A stretch of DNA of 64,000 bases from an uncultured Acidobacteriia bacterium. Its GTDB lineage: Bacteria > Acidobacteriota > Terriglobia > Bryobacterales > Bryobacteraceae. Position numbers and translations under genes: made by a program. Position 1 is the first letter of the stretch; every line of letters begins with the position of its first letter. The notes beneath the pieces are model-generated. The model was not told the DNA's origin, did no database searches, and was given only the letters and a program-made list of their open reading frames with translations. The stretch spans positions 1 to 64,000 of the forward strand of contig CAIYVZ010000001.1 of the NCBI GenBank assembly GCA_903929755.1, in the 5' to 3' direction. Below, one piece after another: positions 16,989 through 24,169 of this stretch.

Positions 16989-17942
16989 ATGAGTTTACCG
17001 GGTGTTCTCTCGCGGCTGCGACTGCCCGTGGTGGGCGCGCCGCTGTTCGTGATCTCGAATCCGGACCTGGTGATTGCGCAGTGTACGGCGGGCATTGTGG
17101 GCGCGTTTCCTTCGCTGAATGCGCGACCTGTTTCGCTGTTAGATGAATGGCTGCACCGCATCACCGAAACGCTGGCGGCGTGGGACAGAGCACATCCGGA
17201 GACGCCTGCCGCTCCGTTCGCAGTGAACCAGATTGTGCACCGGAGTAATAACAGGCTGGAACAGGATCTGGAGTTATGCGGGAAGTGGAAAGTTCCAGTG
17301 GTGATTACGTCACTGGGGGCTCGCGAGGAACTGAATCAGGCGGTGCATTCGTGGGGCGGGATTACGCTGCATGACGTGATCAATAATCGGTTCGCGCACA
17401 AGGCGATTGAGAAGGGCGCGGATGGTTTGATTGCAGTGGCGGCGGGTGCCGGTGGCCATGCGGGGACGATTTCTCCGTTCGCTTTGATTTCGGAGATCCG
17501 GGCATGGTTTTCGGGGCCTTTGGCGCTGTCGGGTTCGATCGCGAATGGACGATCGATATTGGCGGCGCTGGCGCTGGGGGCGGATCTGGCCTATATTGGG
17601 TCGGCGTTTATTGCGACGAAAGAAGCGAATGCGGTGGAGGCCTATAAACAGGCGATTGTGGATGCCACGGCGGACGATATTATTTACACGAATCTGTTCA
17701 CGGGCGTGCATGGGAATTACCTGAAGCCTTCGATCCTGGCGGCGGGTTTAGACCCGGAACATCTGCCGGAGAGCGACCCTTCGAAGATGAGTTTCGCTTC
17801 GGGTGGAGAGAGTGCGGCGAAGGTCTGGAAGGACATCTGGGGTTGCGGCCAGGGCATTGGGGCGATTCACGATGTACCGGGTGCGGCGGAGCTGATCGCG
17901 AGACTGGGCAAAGAATATCAGGAGGCTCGAGCGGCGCTATGA
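16989..17942 (+). CDS. Nitronate monooxygenase / 2-nitropropane dioxygenase family flavoprotein
   Basis: A 317-residue FMN-dependent TIM-barrel protein. The N-terminus LPVVGAPLFVISNPDLVIAQ and the phosphate-binding loop GADGLIAVAAGAGGHAGTIS (about 137-158) are diagnostic of the NPD/NMO family. LALGADLAYIGSAFIATKEA near 195 is the conserved second FMN-phosphate region. The family oxidises alkyl nitronates or related flavin substrates, and many members have unknown substrates. Its stop overlaps the pobA start (CTATGA), so the pair is co-transcribed. This hints at a role in aromatic or nitro-compound breakdown, but the true substrate is not evident. Confidence 0.9.
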   Translation: MSLPGVLSRLRLPVVGAPLFVISNPDLVIAQCTAGIVGAFPSLNARPVSLLDEWLHRITETLAAWDRAHPETPAAPFAVNQIVHRSNNRLEQDLELCGKWKVPVVITSLGAREELNQAVHSWGGITLHDVINNRFAHKAIEKGADGLIAVAAGAGGHAGTISPFALISEIRAWFSGPLALSGSIANGRSILAALALGADLAYIGSAFIATKEANAVEAYKQAIVDATADDIIYTNLFTGVHGNYLKPSILAAGLDPEHLPESDPSKMSFASGGESAAKVWKDIWGCGQGIGAIHDVPGAAELIARLGKEYQEARAAL

Positions 17943-19132
17943 AGACACAGGTAGCCATTATCGGAGCTGGGCCTGCGGGGCTGATGCTGGGGCATCTGCT
18001 GGACCTTTGCGGTATCGATTCCGTGATCATTGAGAACCGGTCGAAGGAGTATGTAATTGACCGGGTCCGCGCGGGCGTGCTGGAACAACATGTTGTGGAC
18101 CTGATGGTGCGGACGGGGATTGGCGAGCGCCTGATGCGGGAAGGTCTGCGGCATGAGGGCGTGTATCTGGCGTTTGGGGGCACGCGGCGGTATATCAACT
18201 TCGTGGAGCACACGGGCAAGGCGATCTGGGTCTACGGACAGAACGAAGTGGTGCGGGATTTGATTGCGGCGCGTGAGGCGACGGGGCGTCCGCTGCACTT
18301 CGAGGCGGAGACCGTTGTGGTGGAAGGTGTGGATTCGCCGCATCCTTCGATTCGCTATTTCCATGAGGGCGAGACACATACGCTGCACGCTGATTTTGTG
18401 GCGGGTTGCGATGGTTTTCACGGGATCAGCCGGCCGATGTTTCCGGCGGATTTGCTGCGCGGCTTTGATCGTGTCTATCCATTTGCGTGGCTGGGGATCC
18501 TGGCGCACGCAGCTCCGTCTTCGGAAGAGCTGGTGTACTCATTGCATGAGCGCGGGTTTGCGCTGTTCAGTATGAGGACTCCGCAGATTACGCGGTTGTA
18601 CCTGCAGTGTGCAACGGACGACGATATTGAGAACTGGCCGGATGATCGCATCTGGAGCGAGTTGCAGATGCGGCTCTCGACGAGCGATGGGTGGAAACCA
18701 AACGAGGGCGAGATTTTCCAGAAGAGCATAACGCCCATGCGCAGCTTTGTGGCGGAACCGATGCAGTACAAGCGGTTGTTCCTGGCCGGGGACGCGGCGC
18801 ACATTGTGCCGCCGACGGGGGCGAAGGGCTTGAATCTGGCGGTGGCCGATGTTCGGGTTTTGGCGCATAGTTTGCAACGGTATTATGCGGGAGAAGGCGA
18901 GGCGGCGCTGGCGGGGTATTCGCAGACTTGCCTGAACCGGATCTGGAAGGCGCAGAGGTTTAGCTGGTGGATGACGCAGATGCTGCACAAGCAGGGCGAG
19001 GGTGTGGATTTCGAGCTGCGGCGGCAGATGGCGGAACTGGATTATGTGACGAGTTCGAAGGCTGCGATGACGTCACTGGCGGAGAATTATGTGGGGCTGG
19101 ATCTGGATGTTTCGCTACCCCGGAAGGTTTAG
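17939..19132 (+). CDS. pobA: 4-hydroxybenzoate 3-monooxygenase
   Basis: A 397-residue FAD enzyme that hydroxylates 4-hydroxybenzoate to protocatechuate with NADPH and O2. The start at 17939 gives the Rossmann fingerprint IIGAGPAGLMLGHLL at residues 7-21. Then come RAGVLEQHVVDLM, the FAD/NADPH motif VAGCDGFHG, and the substrate-side region RVYPFAWLGILAHAAPSS that matches the tyrosine loop of PobA. The second flavin motif is LAGDAAHIVPPTGAKGLNLA, and the C-terminal TSLAENYVGLD carries the second conserved tyrosine. Length equals that of known PobA (about 394). No protocatechuate dioxygenase genes or PobR-type regulator are nearby, so downstream steps must be encoded elsewhere. Confidence 0.94.
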   Translation: MKTQVAIIGAGPAGLMLGHLLDLCGIDSVIIENRSKEYVIDRVRAGVLEQHVVDLMVRTGIGERLMREGLRHEGVYLAFGGTRRYINFVEHTGKAIWVYGQNEVVRDLIAAREATGRPLHFEAETVVVEGVDSPHPSIRYFHEGETHTLHADFVAGCDGFHGISRPMFPADLLRGFDRVYPFAWLGILAHAAPSSEELVYSLHERGFALFSMRTPQITRLYLQCATDDDIENWPDDRIWSELQMRLSTSDGWKPNEGEIFQKSITPMRSFVAEPMQYKRLFLAGDAAHIVPPTGAKGLNLAVADVRVLAHSLQRYYAGEGEAALAGYSQTCLNRIWKAQRFSWWMTQMLHKQGEGVDFELRRQMAELDYVTSSKAAMTSLAENYVGLDLDVSLPRKV

Positions 19133-19165
19133 CCCGGCGGCACGCCCACGGGAAGGGGGCCGGGC
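19132..19165 (+). terminator. Possible terminator hairpin after pobA
   Basis: GCCCGGC at 19132-19138 is complementary to GCCGGGC at 19159-19165, beginning at the last base of the pobA stop codon. It is followed by ATTATTAG rather than a T-run, so it is only a weak candidate for an intrinsic terminator. Confidence 0.3.
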
Positions 19166-19208
19166 ATTATTAGTACTGACAGGATGTATGCGAGCGGGGC
19201 GTTAAAAC

Positions 19209-19919
19209 ATGTCGATAAAACGGGTGGTGGCTATGGCGATTTTGGTGGCGGGTCAGATGGCGGCCCAGGGGCGGCTGGAGAGTAAGTTTTCGACGAAGGA
19301 GTTTGCTTTGTCGGCGGACCCTCGGGCTTCGCAGTGGAGGAAGACCAGACCGGTGGTGGCGGAGGGTGACCGGTATGGGAAGCCGGTGGCGGGGCACGCG
19401 ATGGAGATCCGGTCGCGGTGGACGAAAGATCACCTTTACATCCTGTTTGTGTGTCCGTATGAGCGGCTGTTTTTGAAGCCCGCTCCGGTGACAGAGGCGG
19501 AGACGAACAAGCTTTGGGAGTGGGATGTGGCGGAGACGTTCATTGGGACGGATTTTGAGGATATCGGGCGGTATCGCGAGTTGCAGGTTTCTCCGCAGGG
19601 GGAGTGGGTGGATCTGGATATCGATAAGACACATCCGAAACCCGAGGGCGGGTGGCTTTGGAACAGTGGATTTACGGTGAAGGCCCGGATCGATAAAGAG
19701 AAGAAGATCTGGTATGGGGAGATGAAGATTCCGCTGAAGGCTTTGTATGAAGATGCGGGGAAGGCGGCTGCCGTGAAGGCGGGGACGGAGATGCGGATTA
19801 ATTGTTTCCGGATCCAGGATGGTCCGGGGGAGGCCCGGAAGTATGTGGCGTGGCAGACTCCGAATAACCCTTCGTTTCATACTCCGGCGGCGTTTGGGCG
19901 GTTGGTGTTGGTGAAGTAG
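19209..19919 (+). CDS. Exported CBM9-like (carbohydrate-binding family 9 fold) protein
   Basis: A 236-residue protein with a signal peptide (VAMAILVAGQMAAQG). One beta-sandwich domain follows, of the CBM9/DOMON-like type used by many acidobacterial and Bacteroidetes exported proteins. Features are an early W (SQWRKTRPV), the strand pair ATRW-like EIRSRWTKDHLYILFVCPYE, WDVAETFIGTDFEDIGRYRE and the ending GEMKIPLKALY. Family members bind sugars or form part of redox proteins, and no catalytic motif is visible. It stands alone after pobA. The 180 bp after its stop contain no gene that I can support. Confidence 0.75.
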   Translation: MSIKRVVAMAILVAGQMAAQGRLESKFSTKEFALSADPRASQWRKTRPVVAEGDRYGKPVAGHAMEIRSRWTKDHLYILFVCPYERLFLKPAPVTEAETNKLWEWDVAETFIGTDFEDIGRYRELQVSPQGEWVDLDIDKTHPKPEGGWLWNSGFTVKARIDKEKKIWYGEMKIPLKALYEDAGKAAAVKAGTEMRINCFRIQDGPGEARKYVAWQTPNNPSFHTPAAFGRLVLVK

Positions 19920-20088
19920 GCGAGAGGTCGCTGGGCTTTCGTGTGCCGCTCCGTTACCGTCGCGGTTTGGTAAGCAAAGCGATATGCCCGGGGCTTGGAC
20001 AAGGAACGGGAGTGTATCGCAGAACGCTTATTTGGGAAACCGGGGCGTACGTGCGAACGCGGCAAGGTTAGCGGATTCGGTTTTGGAT

Positions 20089-20094
20089 TAGACT
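20089..20094 (+). promoter_or_regulatory. Putative -10 box of DUF362 gene (leaderless start)
   Basis: TAGACT lies 7 nt before the ATG at 20102 with no Shine-Dalgarno between. It is the same hexamer at the same distance as in front of the first ArsA-like gene at 27856. No good -35 box was recognised. Confidence 0.45.
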
Positions 20095-20101
20095 GTTAGC
20101 C

Positions 20102-21205
20102 ATGACGATTTCCCGGCGACAACTGTTTTTGAATTCCGTGGCGGCGGCTGCGGCGGCTTCTTTTGGTTCTCAGTCTCGGGCGGCTACTACGAAGCCTGGG
20201 ATGCCGGGACCTTTTCCCGGGCGCGTTGTGGCCGTTGCGCATCCGGGGAGCATCGTCTCGAACACGTACCAGGCTGCTCCGGTTCAGCAGATGATGCAGA
20301 AGGGGATGCGGGAGCTGACGGGTGCACCTTCGTGGATCGACGGGTGGCGGCGGCTGTTTGAGAAGGGCGACGTGGTGGGAATTAAGGTCAGTCCGGTGGG
20401 CGGGAAGAATTTGTCGTCGGATGGTCTGGTCTTGAAAGAAATACTGGCGGGGCTGGCGGAGGCGGGGGTTCCCGCGAAAGACGTTGTGGTGTTCAACCGG
20501 TATCGAGAGGAGACGCTGGCGGCGGGAATTGATAAGTGGCTGCCGCAGGGTGTGCGGCTGATGGCGGCGTCGGAAAGGTATGACGAGTGGCAGCACGACA
20601 TGGGTGGGTATGACGAAGACCACTTCATGGAGATGGCGCTGATTAAGCCGGGCGAGGATTTCAACGACAAGCACATGCGGCGGTCCTATGTGGCGCGGGT
20701 GGTGACGAAGGAAATTAACAAGTTCATTAATCTGCCGGTGCTGAAGCATCACCAGTCAGCGGGCGTCACGATTTGTTTGAAGAACATGTCGCACGGGATG
20801 GTGAACAACGTGAACCGCAGCCACACGACGCCGACACTGAACGCGTGCGGGATTTTCATTCCGAGTGTGGTGAGTTTGCCGGTAATTCGGGAGAAGGCGA
20901 CGCTGCATATTTGCGATGCGGTGAAGGCGTCGTTTCATGGCGGGCCGGGCGGGAAGGCGCAGTACATTTGGGAGCACAAGACGATGTATTTTGCGACGGA
21001 TCCGGTGGCGCTGGATAAGACGGGGCTGGGCGTGATTGATGCGAAGCGGAAGGCGCAGGGGATGCTGCCGCTGGCGCTGGCAAAGCCGGATAACGACAGC
21101 CATTATCTGAACAGCCAGATTGAGCACATTGAGATTGCGGGGATGCTGGGGCTCGGCGTGTTTGATGACTCGAAGATCGATGTGAGGCGGATTGCGCTGA
21201 AGTAG
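20102..21205 (+). CDS. Tat-exported DUF362 domain protein
   Basis: A 367-residue protein with a Tat signal (SRRQLFLNSVAAAAAASFGS). The body matches DUF362, with GDVVGIKVSPVGGK near residue 95, INLPVLKHHQSAGVTICLKN near 205-225, and DPVALDKTGLGVID near the C-terminus. DUF362 proteins are often linked to iron-sulfur or redox enzymes. Here there is no cysteine cluster of ferredoxin type, so it is the iron-sulfur-free form. Function is unknown. The start codon is set by the signal peptide and a TAGACT box 7 nt upstream. It is monocistronic as far as can be seen. Confidence 0.82.
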   Translation: MTISRRQLFLNSVAAAAAASFGSQSRAATTKPGMPGPFPGRVVAVAHPGSIVSNTYQAAPVQQMMQKGMRELTGAPSWIDGWRRLFEKGDVVGIKVSPVGGKNLSSDGLVLKEILAGLAEAGVPAKDVVVFNRYREETLAAGIDKWLPQGVRLMAASERYDEWQHDMGGYDEDHFMEMALIKPGEDFNDKHMRRSYVARVVTKEINKFINLPVLKHHQSAGVTICLKNMSHGMVNNVNRSHTTPTLNACGIFIPSVVSLPVIREKATLHICDAVKASFHGGPGGKAQYIWEHKTMYFATDPVALDKTGLGVIDAKRKAQGMLPLALAKPDNDSHYLNSQIEHIEIAGMLGLGVFDDSKIDVRRIALK

Positions 21206-21260
21206 AGCAGACTTAAGAAGGAACGCAATCGGTCTTGAGTTCGTCGGGAGATACAGAGAA

Positions 21261-23051
21261 ATGAAGATGCAACGGCACTACTCGCGATTACCAGCGCTCC
21301 TGGCGGCAGTTGTGCTGATGCTGGGGGGATTCGTCCAGGCCAGAGCGCAAGATGAAAAGAAGAAGAGTGACGAGCCTGCGCCCAGGTCCACAAAGGGTCC
21401 AAGGGCGCAGGGACAGTCGGCATCGCATCAGGCCGAGCAGCAACCAGCGAGACGCGAGTCCACGCCGGTGAGACAGGCGCCGGGCGGTCCAGAACCTCAA
21501 AACCGGCAGGAGCCGAGACAGTTTCCGCGGAATGCGCCGGCGGCCGGTCCCGTGAATACTCCGTCTGAGAGCACCAGGCCGGGAACGCAGGTGCAACAGC
21601 CGCAAGGGAACCGCGGGAGCGAACCGCGCCCGCAGATGACTCGGCCTGCGGGGTCGGGTGGTCCTCCGGCGGGGCAACGATTCCCGGCTGGAAATGATAC
21701 GAGGGTTGCGCCGTCGGGACCTGGACGCCAATTCGGCGGGGGCGCGCCGGCACGACCTGCGGAACAAGCGGTTCGTCCGATGCCGGGTGGGGGCACGGCA
21801 CGCTATAACGCGGCGGGAAGACCGACTGAAATCCGCAGGAATGGCCTTACGGTGCACGAAGTTCCGGGCGGGGTGCGCCGAACCGTGATCGAGCGGCCAG
21901 GGGGACGGACGGTTGTGGCTTATGGCCATGGCGGGTATGTGCAGAATGGCTTTGTCTCCAGGAGCGGGCAGAACTACGTGCAGCGCAGTTACTACGTGAA
22001 CGGCAGGGCTTATGCGCGGGTTTATCGACCGTATGAGTATCGGGGCGTTATGGTGCACGTCTATGCACCGCCACGATATTACGCACCGGGTTTTTATACC
22101 TATGCCTATAACCCGTGGCGGACCCCGGTGATTTATGGTGGCTGGGGGTGGCAGGCGACGCCCTGGTTTGGCATTTACGGGGGCTTCTTTACGCCCTATC
22201 CGGTTTACACGAGTCCCGCGCTCTGGCTGACGGACTACATGATTGCAGCGAGTTTTCAGACTGCGTATCAGATGAGACTTGAGGCGGGTCTGAGTAATGG
22301 CAATAATTTCTCACAGCCGATGTCTGCCGAGCTGAAGCAACAGATCGCAAATGAAGTAGAGCTGGGCCTGCAGCGCCAGGAACGGGAGGCGCAGGGGATG
22401 AACGGGAATCAGGCATCCGGGCTGCCGATACTGGATAATCGACCGCACACGTTGCAGGTGTACAACAGCGTGAACGCAATGAGCCAGGGGCGGGAGTGTA
22501 CGCTGTCGGAAAGCGACATTATTGAGTTCAATGGCGCGGCGCCGGCGGACGGGGTAAACGCGAACGTCTTCGTGAGGTACAGCAGGCAGCAGGACTGCCC
22601 GATTAACAGTATTGCTTCGGTGCCGGTGGATCAGTTGCAGGAGATGAGCAACCACATGGTGGAGACGATGGAGCAGGGTTTGGCCGATTTCCAGCGGAAT
22701 CAGGGGCGTAATGGTCTGCCTCCGCTGCCGCCAGCCATGACGGCCACGACGCAGGCGGAATTCTCACGCGAGATGCCACCGGTGGAATCGGATGTGCAGA
22801 CGGAACTATCACGGGCCTCAGCTGAGGGTGCCGCGGCGCTGGGAGAAGCAGGGGTCCAATTAGTGGGGTCGGACAATGGCGGGCGGAACACGGCGGAGCC
22901 GCCGACGCTGACGCTGGGGCAAACGCAACAGCAGGTGATGAGTATGCTGGGCGAGCCGCAACGCCGGGCCCTTGTGGGGAGCAAGGTAATCCTGTTCTAC
23001 AAAGACATGAAGATTACCCTGGAGAATGGACTGGTAACCGACATCCAGTAG
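21261..23051 (+). CDS. Exported Pro/Gln-rich protein with BamE-like C-terminus
   Basis: A 596-residue protein with a signal peptide (LLAAVVLMLGGFVQARA). A long disordered Pro/Gln/Arg/Gly-rich region runs from about 30 to 200. An aromatic-rich middle at about 250-320 repeats Tyr/Trp/Pro/Gly (PPRYYAPGFYTYAYNPW, GGWGWQATPWFGIYGGFF). A charged helical part follows. The last 50 residues (LTLGQTQQQVMSMLGEPQRR ... KDMKITLENGLVTDIQ) look like the SmpA/OmlA (BamE) fold, where LT-x-GQT-x-x-x-V-x-x-xLG-x-P is common. Similar multi-part exported proteins occur in Acidobacteriota without known role. GGGAG about 12 nt upstream supports ATG 21261; ATG 21267 is also possible. Confidence 0.7.
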   Translation: MKMQRHYSRLPALLAAVVLMLGGFVQARAQDEKKKSDEPAPRSTKGPRAQGQSASHQAEQQPARRESTPVRQAPGGPEPQNRQEPRQFPRNAPAAGPVNTPSESTRPGTQVQQPQGNRGSEPRPQMTRPAGSGGPPAGQRFPAGNDTRVAPSGPGRQFGGGAPARPAEQAVRPMPGGGTARYNAAGRPTEIRRNGLTVHEVPGGVRRTVIERPGGRTVVAYGHGGYVQNGFVSRSGQNYVQRSYYVNGRAYARVYRPYEYRGVMVHVYAPPRYYAPGFYTYAYNPWRTPVIYGGWGWQATPWFGIYGGFFTPYPVYTSPALWLTDYMIAASFQTAYQMRLEAGLSNGNNFSQPMSAELKQQIANEVELGLQRQEREAQGMNGNQASGLPILDNRPHTLQVYNSVNAMSQGRECTLSESDIIEFNGAAPADGVNANVFVRYSRQQDCPINSIASVPVDQLQEMSNHMVETMEQGLADFQRNQGRNGLPPLPPAMTATTQAEFSREMPPVESDVQTELSRASAEGAAALGEAGVQLVGSDNGGRNTAEPPTLTLGQTQQQVMSMLGEPQRRALVGSKVILFYKDMKITLENGLVTDIQ

Positions 23052-23075
23052 CGATGACGGGTGTGGTGAGACAAG

Positions 23076-23123
23076 AAGAGGCCCGGCGTTTTCTCTTTGC
23101 AGAGGGCGCCGGGCCTCTTTCGT
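23076..23123. terminator. Bidirectional terminator between convergent genes
   Basis: AAGAGGCCCGGCG at 23076-23088 pairs with CGCCGGGCCTCTT at 23107-23119. T-rich sequence follows on the plus side and A-rich sequence precedes it for the minus side. It sits between the plus-strand Pro/Gln-rich gene and the minus-strand EXORDIUM-like gene and can serve both. Confidence 0.85.
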
Positions 23124-23143
23124 TTCATTGGTGGAACCGCAGA

Positions 23144-24085
23144 TTACTGGGCGCCGTTGAGGGCGACGTAGCACTTACTGTTGGCAGCGGACAGATTGCG
23201 CTGGATCAGGAAGTTCAGGCCAGCGAGCGTCATGTTGTACTTGGAGCCGTTGGGGGCGGTGCTGAGAGCGGAACCGAAGGTCCAGGCGCATTTATCGGCA
23301 TTCTCGGCGCCGTTGGAATCGGCCCAGCCGGAGCGGGGATTGGGGTCGGTGATGGTTTCTTCGAGTTCGTGGGCGATGACGGAGATCATGCCGTCGACGC
23401 CGGCGTTGTTGTTGGGGCTGATGGTCTGGGCGGCACAGCCACTGAGGCAGCGATTGGCGTTGCCGACGAAGGAGTACTTGATGTTGGAGCCGGCGATGGT
23501 GCCGGAGGTGTGCCAGCCGCAGTATTGGGTGCAGAAGCCGGAGGACTCGGAGACGTCGGTAGAGGTGAGGACGAAGTAGATGCCGTTGGGGTCCACGGGG
23601 AGGTGGCCGGCGGTGGTGGTGGCCATTGCACGGGTGACGACGGCCTGCACTTTGGCGTCGGTCAGACGGGCGGTCTGGGAGTAGGCGTCGGTAATGGAAC
23701 CGCCGATGAGGATATTACCGGAGGGCACGTTGTTGTAGGTGGTGTTGATTTTCAGGTAGGGCGAACCGCTGACAGCTGTAAGGAACGTTGTAACGAGGCT
23801 CTTGCCTGTGGAGGTGTCACTGCCGTTGGTTTGGTTCCAGTTGCCATACCAGATGAGGTAGACGTTGGGCGTCGACATGACTGGACCGTTGTGGTAGGTG
23901 ATGACGGGCGTCATCTGGCCGGTTGAGCCGGCGGTGACGGCACCGTTGTGGGCGTTCGGGTTGGTTTCGTGCACGCGGGTGAGCGGGTCCATCGGGTCCT
24001 CCCGCTCCTGGTCGGAGAGTGCGACTCCGGTAAAAATGAGCGCAGCAAGGCTGACTCCGATCAGGCTGAATTTCAGTGTTTTCAT
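23144..24085 (-). CDS. EXORDIUM / phosphate-induced protein 1-like secreted protein
   Basis: A 313-residue secreted protein with an N-terminal signal (LKFSLIGVSLAALIFTGVAL). Its conserved blocks match the plant EXORDIUM/PHI-1 family: TYHNGPVMSTPNVYLIWYGN at about 64-83, DPNGIYFVLTSTDV at 165-178, a cysteine pair in FCTQYCGWHT, and NIKYSFVGNANRC. Next come GVDGMISVIAHELEETITDP (about 229-248) and ENADKCAWTFG (261-271). HELEE at 239-243 resembles a metal-site motif, but catalysis has not been shown in the family as far as I know. In plants EXO proteins are apoplastic and promote growth under low carbon. A GAGGGGA ribosome site lies about 9 nt before the ATG. It is a lone gene. Confidence 0.8.
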   Translation of the reverse strand: MKTLKFSLIGVSLAALIFTGVALSDQEREDPMDPLTRVHETNPNAHNGAVTAGSTGQMTPVITYHNGPVMSTPNVYLIWYGNWNQTNGSDTSTGKSLVTTFLTAVSGSPYLKINTTYNNVPSGNILIGGSITDAYSQTARLTDAKVQAVVTRAMATTTAGHLPVDPNGIYFVLTSTDVSESSGFCTQYCGWHTSGTIAGSNIKYSFVGNANRCLSGCAAQTISPNNNAGVDGMISVIAHELEETITDPNPRSGWADSNGAENADKCAWTFGSALSTAPNGSKYNMTLAGLNFLIQRNLSAANSKCYVALNGAQ

Positions 24086-24169
24086 TGCTTCATTCCCCTC
24101 GATTTGGACGTCTGTGACCTTTACAGATCAGGAGAATAGAGTACTACAGGTACGCCGGCAATGGAAGGC

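Noticed and set aside
19920-20101. Possible degenerate REP-like element (CCGCTCC-TTACCGTCGCGG region) or small minus-strand gene
   Set aside because: It resembles repeated elements I associate with Solibacter-type genomes, but there is only one copy in this window and no clear hairpin, so I cannot support it.
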